Assembly: GCA_002494885.1 (NCBI GenBank)
Contig: DACV01000005.1
Coordinates: 1-64,000, forward strand
Direction: 5' to 3'
DNA: 64,000 nucleotides
Source: Methanobacterium sp. UBA44
GTDB lineage: Archaea > Methanobacteriota > Methanobacteria > Methanobacteriales > Methanobacteriaceae
The first letter of the stretch is position 1. Every line of letters begins with the position of its first letter. Shown here piece by piece: positions 1-9,026 of the stretch. A model generated the notes under the pieces. The model saw nothing but the letters and a program-made list of their open reading frames with translations. It had not been told where the DNA came from and made no database searches. The translations under genes and the position numbers were made by a program.

Positions 1-105
1 AAATAAGTACTACACTATAATTAAGTTATAAATTAACATTTCCCTTTAAATATGACCTATTTCATGGGTTTTTTCATATTATAAATGATATGGAATGATT
101 ACCTG

Positions 106-227
106 TGCAGTGAAAGAGTTTACATACTTATGAGTTTCACTGCAAAAACAATACTGGCATTGTTGTGTTTGTTGGAGTATTTGCACCATTTTAGGCATCT
201 AATGGATCGTTAAAAATATTTAGATGC
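106..227. repeat. Three inverted repeats upstream of mtd
   Basis: The first 403 bases hold no gene I can support. They hold three perfect inverted repeats: TGCAGTGAAA (106-115) with TTTCACTGCA (135-144), AACAAT (147-152) with ATTGTT (159-164), and GCATCTAA (195-202) with TTAGATGC (220-227). None is followed by a strong T-run, so they are not obvious terminators. They could terminate the gene left of the window or bind a regulator of mtd; the sequence does not decide. Confidence 0.5.
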
Positions 228-326
228 AAATAAAAATATATTTGCCCTGTTTAATTTCCTTAAATCCTAATTAACTTTTTAATAAGGATTAATTTACTTT
301 TCTTTTTACCTCCCGTTTAATACCAA

Positions 327-400
327 CTATAAAAACATTATCTCTCAAGATTAAATCAAAAAATACTTATTAGAAAAAAAAAATAGCTAAAGCCGGTGAT
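327..400 (+). promoter_or_regulatory. Probable mtd promoter and ribosome site
   Basis: A TATA-like stretch CTATAAAAA lies near 327-335 in a T/C-rich surround. A start about 26 nt downstream would give a leader of roughly 45 nt. GGTGAT at 395-400 sits 3 nt before the ATG at 404 and is the typical ribosome site of this genome. The TATA call is by eye. Confidence 0.5.
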
Positions 401-403
401 ATA

Positions 404-1231
404 ATGGTTGTAAAAATAGGAATCATTAAATGTGGTAACATTGGTACCTCTCCAGTACTTGACTTATTACTAGATGAGAGGGCAGACAGACCGAACATAG
501 ATGTTAGAACAGTAGGTTCTGGCGCTAAGATGAACCCAGAACAGATTGAGGACGTAGTTCCAAGAATAGCAGATTTCGATCCAGACTTTGTTGTATTTAT
601 AAGCCCTAACCCTGGTGCTCCGGGACCAGCAAGAGCAAGGGAATTACTATCTGAAATGGATGTTCCTGCCATCATCATAGGAGATGCTCCTGGAATGGGT
701 AAAAAAGACGAAATGGATGAACAGGGATTAGGTTACATCATCGTTCAGGGAGACCCTATGATCGGTGCAAGAAGAGAATTACTCGACCCAACTGAAATGG
801 CATCATTCAACTCCGATGTTATAAAAGTGTTAGCATTAACCGGCGCATACCGTGTTGTTCAGGAAACACTCGACGGTGTAATTGCAGGAGCTGAAGGTGG
901 AAACATCGAACTACCAAAAGTAGCTATAACCACCGACAAAGCTGTTGAAGCTGGTAATTTCACTAACCCATACGCTAAAGCTAAAGCAATGGCAGCATAT
1001 GAAATGGCAATGAAAGTTGCAGATGTTGACCTTAAAGGTTGTTTCATGGTTCGTGAAATGGACAAATACGTACCAATCGTTGCATCCGCACACGAAATGA
1101 TTGCAACAGCAGCTAAATTAGTTACAGAAGCAAGAGAACTTGAAAAAGCTGGAAACACCGTTTGCAGAACACCACACGGTGGAGATGGTCAAACTCTCGC
1201 TAAAACAGATTTAATGAAAAAACCAGAATAA
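404..1231 (+). CDS. mtd: F420-dependent methylene-tetrahydromethanopterin dehydrogenase
   Basis: Cytoplasmic enzyme of CO2-reducing methanogenesis. It reduces methenyl-H4MPT to methylene-H4MPT with reduced F420. The 275 residues match the usual length of about 276. The N-terminus (VVKIGIIKCGNIGTSPVLDL) and the internal SPNPGAPGPARARELL segment are family hallmarks. The start at 404 is supported by GGTGAT. The gene stands alone, with a long upstream region containing inverted repeats and a strong terminator just after the stop, so it is probably monocistronic. Confidence 0.97.
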   Translation: MVVKIGIIKCGNIGTSPVLDLLLDERADRPNIDVRTVGSGAKMNPEQIEDVVPRIADFDPDFVVFISPNPGAPGPARARELLSEMDVPAIIIGDAPGMGKKDEMDEQGLGYIIVQGDPMIGARRELLDPTEMASFNSDVIKVLALTGAYRVVQETLDGVIAGAEGGNIELPKVAITTDKAVEAGNFTNPYAKAKAMAAYEMAMKVADVDLKGCFMVREMDKYVPIVASAHEMIATAAKLVTEARELEKAGNTVCRTPHGGDGQTLAKTDLMKKPE

Positions 1232-1243
1232 GTTTGGTTAAGG

Positions 1244-1277
1244 AGCAGTCTTCGGACTGCTTAAATTTCTATTTTTT
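1244..1277 (+). terminator. mtd terminator with UUCG tetraloop
   Basis: AGCAGTC (1244-1250) and GACTGCT (1255-1261) form a perfect 7-bp stem closed by the extra-stable TTCG loop. A T-rich tract including TTTTTT near 1272-1277 follows. It starts 12 nt after the mtd stop codon. Confidence 0.75.
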
Positions 1278-1854
1278 AATTAAAGTTCTTTAAAAGGTTA
1301 TTTTACGGATTTTTATATGTTATTATCCACTGAATGAGCATTAAAGCTTAGTAGTTTATTATTATGGTTAGATGCTTAATTTTTTTGATTATGTTTTATT
1401 CGTTAATGGATTATGGTTGAAATCTTAATACTCTTTTAAACAGGTTATTTTTTTTAAGTAAAGTTTAATTACTCAGGTTCTTCACTATAAATAAAATATT
1501 TCATAATAATCCTTTTTATTTATTTAAATTAAATTTTAAAACTAAAATTATGGATAATTTAACTAAATTAATAAATTAAATCGGAATTAAGGAGTAAATA
1601 GGATTAATTATATCATTTTATAAATCATAGGAACATAAAAATTAAAAAAATTATCGAGTACCCTATTAATGCAAATCATCTCTACAAAAGGTTTTAATAA
1701 TTAAAAAACATTTATAAAAACCTAAAAGGTATTTTTAAGTTCATTTTTTAACAGAAATAACAAAAACCTTAAATATATGGTTAAATAGATAAAACAATGA
1801 AAATATTAATTAGTTTTATCATTAATTTTAAAAAATGGGTTTTATAGTGATTTT
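1278..1854. other. AT-rich intergenic stretch, no gene seen
   Basis: About 580 bases of very AT-rich sequence without a credible reading frame, tRNA-like fold or repeat. A TATA-like TTAAATATATGG near 1769-1780 and GTGAT at 1847-1851 probably serve the TetR gene starting at 1855. Confidence 0.5.
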
Positions 1855-2409
1855 ATGACTGATGAAACGATTCAGAAAATAATTGACGCAGCTTTGAAGG
1901 TATTTGGCGAAAAGGGATATAAAGGCGCTACAACAAGGATTATAGCAGAAAAAGCAGGATTCAGCGAGTTAACATTGTTCAGAAAATTTAAAACCAAGGA
2001 AAATCTTTTTGACGTGGCTTTAACTCAAAATATTATAAAGTTTAAAGATGAATTTCAATCTATAATGTTAGAAGATAAATCAGAGAATCCTGATGAATTT
2101 TTAAAGAGCATAATCATAGATATGGCAGGTATAATTGATGATAACTTTGAATTTATTCATATAATTAATAATGAAATGAGGGGGTCGCCTGAACCTTTTA
2201 AAAAAGAGATTATCAAAGGTTTGAGCGAACATATTAAGAAAAATATCCAGAAAGATAAAATAGACTACGATACATTTGCCCTTACCATTTTCATGGTTAC
2301 ATATGGTTTAAGCTTAGGTAAAAACCGTGGAGAAACTTTTATAAATTATGAAGAGAACCTGGATGGATTCATCAATAACTCTTTGCATTGTATTCTTTCT
2401 ACAAACTAA
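1855..2409 (+). CDS. TetR/AcrR-family regulator (first of a tandem pair)
   Basis: A 184-residue DNA-binding repressor. Residues about 5-50 form the TetR helix-turn-helix (AALKVFGEKGYKGATTRIIAEKAG, then the recognition part SELTLFRKFKTKENLF). The rest is a helical ligand and dimerisation domain of unknown specificity. GTGAT lies 3 nt before the start. The next gene encodes a clear paralogue, so the pair arose by tandem duplication. The ligand and target genes cannot be read from sequence. Confidence 0.88.
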   Translation: MTDETIQKIIDAALKVFGEKGYKGATTRIIAEKAGFSELTLFRKFKTKENLFDVALTQNIIKFKDEFQSIMLEDKSENPDEFLKSIIIDMAGIIDDNFEFIHIINNEMRGSPEPFKKEIIKGLSEHIKKNIQKDKIDYDTFALTIFMVTYGLSLGKNRGETFINYEENLDGFINNSLHCILSTN

Positions 2410-2483
2410 TGATTCTAATCCATTTTAAATTCTCTAAATCAATAAAAATCCTTATTAAGATTTAGATTCTTATAGTCTTATTT

Positions 2484-3026
2484 ATGACAGAAAAAAAGAT
2501 TTTGGATACAGCCCTAACTGTGTTTGCAAAATATGGTTATTATGGTGCGACTACAAGATTTATCGCTGATGAGTCTGGTTTCAGTGAAGTTACCTTGTTC
2601 AGGAAGTTTAAAACTAAGAAAAACCTTTTTTATACCATTTTATCTAAAAATCAGGACAAAATGTTAGGAGAGCTAGATGAGATACTTGCTAATAATGAAT
2701 TCGAAAATCCCAGAGATTTTTTAAAAGCCCTGATGGATGGTGTTGTAGATTTAACAGATAAATATTTTGATTTTATTAGAATATTGCTCAATGAGAATTG
2801 TGAGATATCAAAAAAAGCTTTAGATACATTTGTTGATAAAATATCTCACTATATCGAAAAAAGATTTCCCAACAGTAAAATTGATTATGATGTATTGGCA
2901 TTAACCATTTTATCATTTACATACTTCATAATTTTTGATAAAATTCACGGACGCACATTTATTGATCATACTAATGCTGTTGAAGAGTTTATAAATCAAT
3001 ATGCTGTGTTATTCAGTGATAAATAA
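2484..3026 (+). CDS. TetR/AcrR-family regulator (second of a tandem pair)
   Basis: A 180-residue protein closely similar to its upstream neighbour, sharing GATTR-IA--GFSE-TLFRKFKTK-NLF in the helix-turn-helix (residues about 3-48). The C-terminal ligand domains have diverged more than the DNA-binding parts, so the two may bind similar operators but sense different molecules. That is inference. No clear ribosome site precedes the ATG. A 74-nt gap separates it from the first copy. Confidence 0.88.
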   Translation: MTEKKILDTALTVFAKYGYYGATTRFIADESGFSEVTLFRKFKTKKNLFYTILSKNQDKMLGELDEILANNEFENPRDFLKALMDGVVDLTDKYFDFIRILLNENCEISKKALDTFVDKISHYIEKRFPNSKIDYDVLALTILSFTYFIIFDKIHGRTFIDHTNAVEEFINQYAVLFSDK

Positions 3027-3114
3027 TTCCTCTAAAAATATCTTTTTTTGGAAAATACTTAAAAGGGATAGTGCATCTTATAATCCATTAGGTACTGATC
3101 ATTAGGGTGTTTTC

Positions 3115-4317
3115 ATGATAGAGAAATTAATAGAAAAGTTCTTTGAAGCTGCAAGTATGCAGCGATGGAATGATCATATAAGGCCTGTTGAACTAACTGA
3201 GTTGGACAAACAGGCCCATAAGATGGTTATAGCATATGTTATTGCTAAAATTGAAGAGGATAAAGGAAGTAAAGTAAACTGGCTAGACTTAATAGAAGGC
3301 CTAATATTTGAATTTCTCTACAGATTAGTTTTAACTGATATTAAACCTCCTGTATTTCACAGGATGATGGTTGAAAGACGTAATGAAATGAATTCACACG
3401 TCTTAAAACAGTTAAAAGATGATTTAGATTCATTTAATAATAAAGAATTCAAGCAGAAGTTTGAAAACTATTTTTCAAACCCTGAAAATACTTTTGAAAG
3501 AAGAATTCTCCGTGCTGCACATTATCTGGCCACAAACTGGGAATTTAAAATCATTTATCACTCAGCACCCTTTATCTACGGCATAGAAAAGACAAAAGAA
3601 AATATTGAAAACCAGATTGAGGATCACTATGATTTAATAGGTGTTCAAAAGATACTGCTTGGAAAGAAATCATATGGATTTGTAGATCTCTGCGGTCAAC
3701 TGAGGTTTCAAAAGCGTTGGGCCCATTCTCCAAGGGTACCTGAAACTTCTGTCCTTGGACATATGTTAATTGTCGCTATAACTGCCTATTTGTGCACAAT
3801 AGAAATGAAAACTCCTCCCTGTGACAAAAGAGTTTATAATAATTTCTTTGCAGGTTTATTCCATGATTTACCAGAGGTATCAACAAGAGATATTATTTCT
3901 CCAGTCAAATCTGCAGCAGATCTGGAAGATATTATCAAAGATTATGAAAATGAGCGCATGAAGGAGGAAGTACTGCCTTTAATACCAAAAACGTGGCACG
4001 ATGAGATGAAATATTTCACTGAAAATGAATTCGAAAATAGAATTAAAGAAGGCCATAAATCTCGAAAGGGAATTAAATTTGAAGAGTTAAACAAAAAATA
4101 CAATGAAGACAAGTTTTCACCCCTTGATGGAGAACTTATTAAAGCATGTGATAAACTGGCGGCATTTATAGAAGCTAATCTATCAATAGAATATGGTATA
4201 ACTTCTAAATATCTTGAAGAAGGTAGAGAAAATATATACATTCCCTTTAAAAACAGCAAAATTTCTGGAACTGATTTTGGCAGGATTTTTGATTATTTCT
4301 ATAAGAAAAAATGGTAA
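3115..4317 (+). CDS. HD-domain phosphohydrolase-like protein
   Basis: A 400-residue soluble protein. The metal-binding HD signature is visible as a His in SVLGHMLIV, the HD pair in AGLFHDLPEV and a later Asp in IKACDKLAAFIEAN, which suggests a nucleotide or phosphate ester substrate. Residues about 1-190 are helical and unassigned. It follows the second TetR gene by 88 nt and may be co-regulated, but this is not shown. The substrate is unknown. Confidence 0.75.
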   Translation: MIEKLIEKFFEAASMQRWNDHIRPVELTELDKQAHKMVIAYVIAKIEEDKGSKVNWLDLIEGLIFEFLYRLVLTDIKPPVFHRMMVERRNEMNSHVLKQLKDDLDSFNNKEFKQKFENYFSNPENTFERRILRAAHYLATNWEFKIIYHSAPFIYGIEKTKENIENQIEDHYDLIGVQKILLGKKSYGFVDLCGQLRFQKRWAHSPRVPETSVLGHMLIVAITAYLCTIEMKTPPCDKRVYNNFFAGLFHDLPEVSTRDIISPVKSAADLEDIIKDYENERMKEEVLPLIPKTWHDEMKYFTENEFENRIKEGHKSRKGIKFEELNKKYNEDKFSPLDGELIKACDKLAAFIEANLSIEYGITSKYLEEGRENIYIPFKNSKISGTDFGRIFDYFYKKKW

Positions 4318-4347
4318 AACACTTTTTTAAACCCTTATCTTTAACCA

Positions 4348-4857
4348 CTAAAATCTTTCATATTTTACAATTTCTGACAGTTCTTTACGACTTTTTGTTC
4401 CAATTTCATCTGCAGGGTATCCAAGAGGAGTAAATACAAGTGGTTCAACACCTTCAGGCAAATTTAAAACTTTTCGAGCAGCTTCGACGTCAAATGCCCC
4501 AATCCAGCATGTTCCAAGCCCAAGACTTGTTGCAGCAAGGATAATATGGTCCATAACGATTGTAGCATCCACATCAGCGTAATTTTTACCATCTCTGCGG
4601 GTCCAAGCCTTTTCCGGAATCGTACACACGCAAAGCACTAAAGGAGCTTCGCTGAACCATTCGGCCTGATAAATGCTTCTTAATTCTTCCTTCTTTCCCT
4701 GAGTTTTAATGACTAATATTTGAAAAGGTTGGTAGTTTACAGCTGTTGGAGCAAGACGAGCGGCTTCAAGAATTGTATTCAATATTTCATCTTCTACATG
4801 GTTATTTTTGTAAGCCCTTACGCTGTATCTCTTTTTAACCAATTCTATGAATTCCAT
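4348..4857 (-). CDS. Nitroreductase-family flavoprotein
   Basis: A 169-residue FMN-dependent oxidoreductase. The N-terminal motif ELVKKRYSVRAYKN and the APTAVNYQPFQILVI segment (FMN phosphate binding) are typical, as is LGLGTCWIGAF. GGAGG precedes the ATG. Family members reduce nitroaromatics, quinones or flavins, and the physiological substrate is not inferable. It converges with the HD-protein gene. Confidence 0.88.
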   Translation of the reverse strand: MEFIELVKKRYSVRAYKNNHVEDEILNTILEAARLAPTAVNYQPFQILVIKTQGKKEELRSIYQAEWFSEAPLVLCVCTIPEKAWTRRDGKNYADVDATIVMDHIILAATSLGLGTCWIGAFDVEAARKVLNLPEGVEPLVFTPLGYPADEIGTKSRKELSEIVKYERF

Positions 4858-5037
4858 CTTTAAATTCCTCCTTAAATTCTAAGCCAGGTCATACTATTAT
4901 TTGGCATATAATCTATTAAAATGGCTGATCATTATCTGAAAAGATGATTTCAGTAATTTTTTTTATATCATCAATATTATATATTAATAATATATGATGC
5001 AAAGTACTTTAGATTTTTGCTGGATGGGGGAATAAAG

Positions 5038-5469
5038 TTGAATCAAAAGAGATTTTGAGGAATTATACGATGATTATACTCAGATGATGCTTTTGCAGGT
5101 TCAAATAGACAAAAATTTGGAAATATGAATTTTGAATTGACTGAAATCAGCAATGGATATGATGAATTAATAAAATATCCTCCCAAAAATATTTTAAAGG
5201 ATTTAAAAGGTCTGAAAATAGGTATTGGAGCATTAGAAGATGATATAAACACCTTTTTATATAAATATGAAAAAGTAGGGGGGATGTTACGGCAAATAGC
5301 CGTTGTCATTTGGGATTATTATAATATTGGCATCGAAATTTCCTTGTATGAATTAAATGGGATGGAAAATGACTTATTTGATGTAAAAGATGAATATGAA
5401 AATATTAAAATTAGATGCTAACAGACTAAAAAAGATATGGATGCGGAAATGATTAGATTAAAACATTGA
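5038..5469 (+). pseudogene. Decayed gene for an unknown helical protein
   Basis: A strong ribosome site (GGGGG, 5026-5030) precedes a TTG at 5038 that hits a stop after six codons. A shifted frame then reads a coding-like EELYDDYTQMMLLQVQIDKN up to a stop near 5125. A third stretch from 5125 reads 98 residues (MNFELTEISNGYDELIKY...) to a TAA at 5419. The same frame then continues QTKKDMDAEMIRLKH to TGA at 5467. The simplest reading is one old gene with two frameshifts and an in-frame stop. A short genuine gene at 5125-5421 is the alternative. Confidence 0.5.
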
Positions 5470-5470
5470 A

Positions 5471-6049
5471 TTAAAGAACACCCTTTGTACTGGGAATTAC
5501 ATCATGTTCAATCCTTACAGCATCTTTTAGAGATCTTGCAAATGCCTTAAAGAGAGCTTCAATTTTATGGTGGTCATTTTCACCCTCAACTTTGGCATTG
5601 ATGTTTATTTTTGCTGAGTTTGCAAAGGATTCAAAAAAGTGTTCAACATTTTCTGTACTTAAACTCCCTACTTTTTCTTTTTTATAAGTAATATCAAGTA
5701 TGGTGTAACTTCGACCGCTTATATCAACTGTTACTGTAGCAAGGGCATCATCCATGGGTATTATGGCATGTGCCATTCTTCTTATTCCTTTTTTATCTCC
5801 TAAAGCTTCTAAAAATACTTCTCCAAGTAATATGCCAACATCCTCGACTGTGTGGTGGTCATCCACTTTTGTATCTCCTGCAGCCTGAATTTGAAGGTCA
5901 AAAAAGCCATGTCGTGCAAATGAATCCAGCATATGGTCAAAAAAATCAATTCCAGTATTTATATCTGATTTTCCTTTCCCATCTATATCAAGTGTAATTT
6001 CGATATCAGTTTCAGATGTTTTTCGTTTCATTTTCTTCTTTCTTTTCAT
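5471..6049 (-). CDS. hisB: Imidazoleglycerol-phosphate dehydratase
   Basis: Catalyses dehydration of imidazole glycerol phosphate in histidine synthesis. About 192 residues, the usual size for the monofunctional enzyme. The metal-binding motifs are clear: GIDFFDHMLDSFARHG, the DDHHTVEDVG box, and ENDHHKIEALFKAFARSL near the C-terminus. Of several in-frame ATGs, the one at 6049 fits best after GGGAG. The gene is 27 nt downstream of a ferredoxin gene on the same strand, probably co-transcribed. hisH lies far away at 52.7 kb. Confidence 0.96.
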   Translation of the reverse strand: MKRKKKMKRKTSETDIEITLDIDGKGKSDINTGIDFFDHMLDSFARHGFFDLQIQAAGDTKVDDHHTVEDVGILLGEVFLEALGDKKGIRRMAHAIIPMDDALATVTVDISGRSYTILDITYKKEKVGSLSTENVEHFFESFANSAKININAKVEGENDHHKIEALFKAFARSLKDAVRIEHDVIPSTKGVL

Positions 6050-6076
6050 AATTTTCATCTCCCAAAACATAAATCA

Positions 6077-6280
6077 TTATTCTGGGGGTTTATTATCATC
6101 TCTAACTACAAGTATTGCTTGTTCAGGGCACTTTGAAGCGCAGATTGTGCATAAGTGACAGAATCTCAGGTTTGTAGCCATTGCTTTATCTTTCACATTC
6201 CAGATTTTAGCTCCTTTAGGGCATGCTTCCTTGCATTCTCCGCATCCAGTGCATTTTTTTTTATCAATTTCAATTCTCAT
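6077..6280 (-). CDS. Two-[4Fe-4S] ferredoxin
   Basis: A 67-residue electron carrier with two cysteine clusters, CTGCGECKEACPKG (residues about 10-23) and CHLCTICASKCPE (about 41-53), each of CX2CX2CX3CP type, enough for two [4Fe-4S] centres. It lies just upstream of hisB on the same strand. Its redox partner is not evident from the neighbourhood. Confidence 0.93.
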   Translation of the reverse strand: MRIEIDKKKCTGCGECKEACPKGAKIWNVKDKAMATNLRFCHLCTICASKCPEQAILVVRDDNKPPE

Positions 6281-6328
6281 TTTTCAGTCAAATCCATTAT
6301 GCAGAAGTGTAAAATTTGAACATTTTAA

Positions 6329-7030
6329 TTATTTTTTTATTATATCAACAGAAGCTGCTTTAAATCCAATGAATACTTTTTTTCCAAGGTTTAAATCAAG
6401 TTTTTTTCTTGATAATTCTGTTATATCAGCAATAACACTATTTTCGTTGATATTAACAGTTAAACGCACTATATCTTTTTTAAATTTCATTTCGGTTATT
6501 ATTCCTTCAAGAATGTTCCTAACACTTGATTCATGGGCTTCAAGGGTTACAAATATATCGCTTGGACTTATTAAAATAAGGACATTATCTCCTACATTGA
6601 ATCCCTTAACAACAGGAAGTATGATTTCTTTTTTATCTAAAGTAACCCTCATAATCTTCTTTTCTTCATCAACATCAGAAATAGCACCTTCTATTTCATT
6701 TAAATCGGTGTGTTTTTTTAGAACTCTGTTTATCTTGATAAATTTATACAGCATTTCTCTTCCCTTATCTGTAAGCTCGCTGCTTCCTCCCCCTCCTCTT
6801 CCACCTCTATGGGTGACTACAATGGATTGCCCTAATTCATTTTCCATTATTTCAATATTTTTCAGGGCAGTTCTATAGGGAATACCTGTTTCTTTTGAGG
6901 CTTTTACAATGGATCCACATTTATCTATGCATTGTAATAGCCGGGATTTCTTATTATTCAAAGATACAATCTTATCATCAACTTCTACTTCCATATCCAG
7001 TTTGTATTTCGGCTTTTTTTGGTCAGCCAT
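6329..7030 (-). CDS. ModE-like molybdate/tungstate-responsive regulator
   Basis: An N-terminal winged helix-turn-helix (residues about 15-100) carries the ModE signature GSIVKASKETGIPYRTA and the glycine-rich RGGRGGGGSSELTDKG. Two TOBE/Mop-type oxyanion domains follow (about 110-165 and 170-233). This is the full ModE layout, so it probably binds molybdate or tungstate and controls uptake or Mo/W enzymes. The ATG at 7030 follows GATGATT. An ATG at 7045 is possible. No transporter genes are adjacent. Confidence 0.85.
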   Translation of the reverse strand: MADQKKPKYKLDMEVEVDDKIVSLNNKKSRLLQCIDKCGSIVKASKETGIPYRTALKNIEIMENELGQSIVVTHRGGRGGGGSSELTDKGREMLYKFIKINRVLKKHTDLNEIEGAISDVDEEKKIMRVTLDKKEIILPVVKGFNVGDNVLILISPSDIFVTLEAHESSVRNILEGIITEMKFKKDIVRLTVNINENSVIADITELSRKKLDLNLGKKVFIGFKAASVDIIKK

Positions 7031-7066
7031 GTTAATCATCTTCATATAAATAAATTATCTATTATT

Positions 7067-8620
7067 TTATTTTGCAAATCTTTCTATAAATTTAACTATT
7101 ATTTCCACCACTCCAGAAAGCGGCCCAAATTTATTTCCATATTTTTGAAGCATCTTCACATCTCTTTTTGTAAATCCTCCTATAAAAGCAAAAACGATTA
7201 CAAATATAATTGGGGAGATTATAATGCCTGCAAAAAGCCCATAATAATTTTGTGGCAATAAAAATAACGGTAAGCCCATGATAATTGATGTAAATCCTAC
7301 TTTAGCAAAATCAGTATATGGAAGCCCTACTTCTGTTAACTTAATTGTTTTCCATAGAATTGCAATCATTATTAAAAAGGCCACTATTGTAGTTGCGATG
7401 GCTGCACCTATAATTCCATATAGGGGAACCAACATGAAATTCAATCCAATGTTTATAACTGTTCCTATAAGTAAAATAACCATGGGAAGTCTGGGATGCC
7501 CAATACCCTGAATTATACTTGATGATACCATAAAAAGAGTGTAAAATGTCATTCCAAATACGAGTATACTCAGTGCAGAGGCTCCAAAAATGTAATCAGG
7601 CCCAAATAATAGGCTCAGAAGTGGCCGTGCGAATATTGCGATCCCGACACAGAGGGGAACAACTAAGAGGGTCACATAACGATATGATTGAATTATATAT
7701 GTTTCAAGAAGCCTTTTATCATTTAGACTCGCTGCTTCTGAAGCTGCAGGGAGTATTACGGCAGCTACTGAAAGAGAAATAATAAGTGGAAGCCTTGCAA
7801 TGGGATCGGCAGTTGTATAATAACCAGCATCTTCTGCAGGTAAATATCTACCAATAACAAGTGGCCCTACATCATATATTGCCATTTCTGAAAGAGCGGT
7901 TATGGCTACAGGTATTGAAAAGACTAAGAGGGTTTTTAAAAGTATTAATTCATCCTTAAAACTGATTTTAGTGGCTGGTTTTGGGAAATGTACCCATACA
8001 TATTTTTTGAAGAGTATAAGGGAAACTATAGAAGAAGCTATGAATCCAAATGCAGTTCCAAGAACTGCTCCAGCTGCATAAAAACCAATGGACACGAAAA
8101 CAACAGCCATGCCTATCATGAACACCTGTTCTACCACTCGACTGGCCACAACAAGTTCCATCTTATAAACTCCCTGAAATGCACCTCTAAAAGCACCAAC
8201 TATAACACTGAACGGAGTTATAAGTGCAACAGCTTGAAGAGGATAAACCATAGCTGCTTTATGGAAATAAAAATTGGCTATCCATTCAGCAGAGAAAAAT
8301 ATGAGCAGGCCAAAGAGAGTCCCTGCAACCATCATAAATTTAAGCGAAGTTAAAATTATCTGACGTGCTACGTCTTCCTCATTTACAGCGTTATGCTGCG
8401 CTACGAATTTAGAAATTGCAGGAGGGAAACCACCAGCAGATAATACCTGAAATATTCCCTGGAAAGGTGTTGTAAGGCCTACTAATCCATATCCTTCAGG
8501 TCCAAGCATCCTGCTCAATATAAATCTATAAAGGTAGCCGCCTACTCTAAAAAAGAGATAGCTGACCATCATTAAAAAGCTTCCTCTGAGTATTTTTGAA
8601 CTTTTATCTGAATTTCCCAT
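7067..8620 (-). CDS. Polysaccharide-type flippase (MATE/MVF superfamily)
   Basis: A 517-residue integral membrane protein with about 14 hydrophobic segments. The N-terminal SFLMMVSYLFFRVGGYLYRF and RMLGPEGYGLVGL are typical of PST/SpoVB-like oligosaccharide flippases. The likely role is export of lipid-linked saccharides for the envelope. No glycosyltransferases are adjacent, so the substrate is open. Upstream of its start lies a large palindrome cluster at 8644-8894. Confidence 0.85.
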   Translation of the reverse strand: MGNSDKSSKILRGSFLMMVSYLFFRVGGYLYRFILSRMLGPEGYGLVGLTTPFQGIFQVLSAGGFPPAISKFVAQHNAVNEEDVARQIILTSLKFMMVAGTLFGLLIFFSAEWIANFYFHKAAMVYPLQAVALITPFSVIVGAFRGAFQGVYKMELVVASRVVEQVFMIGMAVVFVSIGFYAAGAVLGTAFGFIASSIVSLILFKKYVWVHFPKPATKISFKDELILLKTLLVFSIPVAITALSEMAIYDVGPLVIGRYLPAEDAGYYTTADPIARLPLIISLSVAAVILPAASEAASLNDKRLLETYIIQSYRYVTLLVVPLCVGIAIFARPLLSLLFGPDYIFGASALSILVFGMTFYTLFMVSSSIIQGIGHPRLPMVILLIGTVINIGLNFMLVPLYGIIGAAIATTIVAFLIMIAILWKTIKLTEVGLPYTDFAKVGFTSIIMGLPLFLLPQNYYGLFAGIIISPIIFVIVFAFIGGFTKRDVKMLQKYGNKFGPLSGVVEIIVKFIERFAK

Positions 8621-8643
8621 TGACTCACCAAAGATAATAACAT

Positions 8644-8894
8644 TTAAAAAATCAAAGATTTTTTAAGGTTGCAAAACTCTTAAAAATTCTTTGAACTTTT
8701 GGAGCCTCAAACATGAAATGTTCGGAGCATCAAAGACCTTTGGTCTTTGAAAGTATAAACACGAAGCATGCAAAAAATCATGGATTTTTGCTGCATCAAA
8801 AACTTCGTTTTTGACAGTGTTTGTAAGCTTTGTTTCGCAAATATGCAAAAACATTTGGTTTTTGCGGTTGAAAATCTTCGATTTTCAAACACTG
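8644..8894. repeat. Cluster of short palindromes (hairpin cassette)
   Basis: The gap between 8621 and 9026 is filled by hairpins: TTAAAAAATC/GATTTTTTAA (8644-8666), AACAT/ATGTT (8710-8722), TCAAAGACC/GGTCTTTGA (8730-8750), AAAAATC/GATTTTT (8773-8789), TCAAAAAC/GTTTTTGA (8796-8814), GCAAAAAC/GTTTTTGC (8845-8865) and TTGAAAATC/GATTTTCAA (8868-8888). Most loops are 3 nt, often TTC or TTT. CAGTGTTTG (8815-8823) and CAAACACTG (8886-8894) enclose the last two. Frames reading through the cluster look like artefacts. Confidence 0.9.
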
Positions 8895-9026
8895 AAAATC
8901 AGCAGTTAATAGATTTAATTGATTAGTGATTCATCTCCTATAAATGTCTTGCTCCAATCAAGATCATCTAAAATGTTTCTTAGATATAAAAAAAAGAATT
9001 ATAAAATTAATTTTAATCAGTGAGAT

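Noticed and set aside
4968..4996. AT-only inverted repeat (ATATTAT/ATAATAT) before the decayed gene
   Set aside because: Made only of A and T in very AT-rich DNA, so symmetry is weak evidence. Noted only as possible promoter sequence.
8663..8892. Two overlapping minus-strand frames of about 60 codons in the palindrome cluster
   Set aside because: They exist only because repeated palindromes lack stop codons. Their products are rich in residues dictated by the repeat words, and they have no ribosome site.
8644..8894. Possible CRISPR array
   Set aside because: Hairpins differ in sequence, spacing is irregular, there are no unique spacers of constant length, and no cas genes are in the window.
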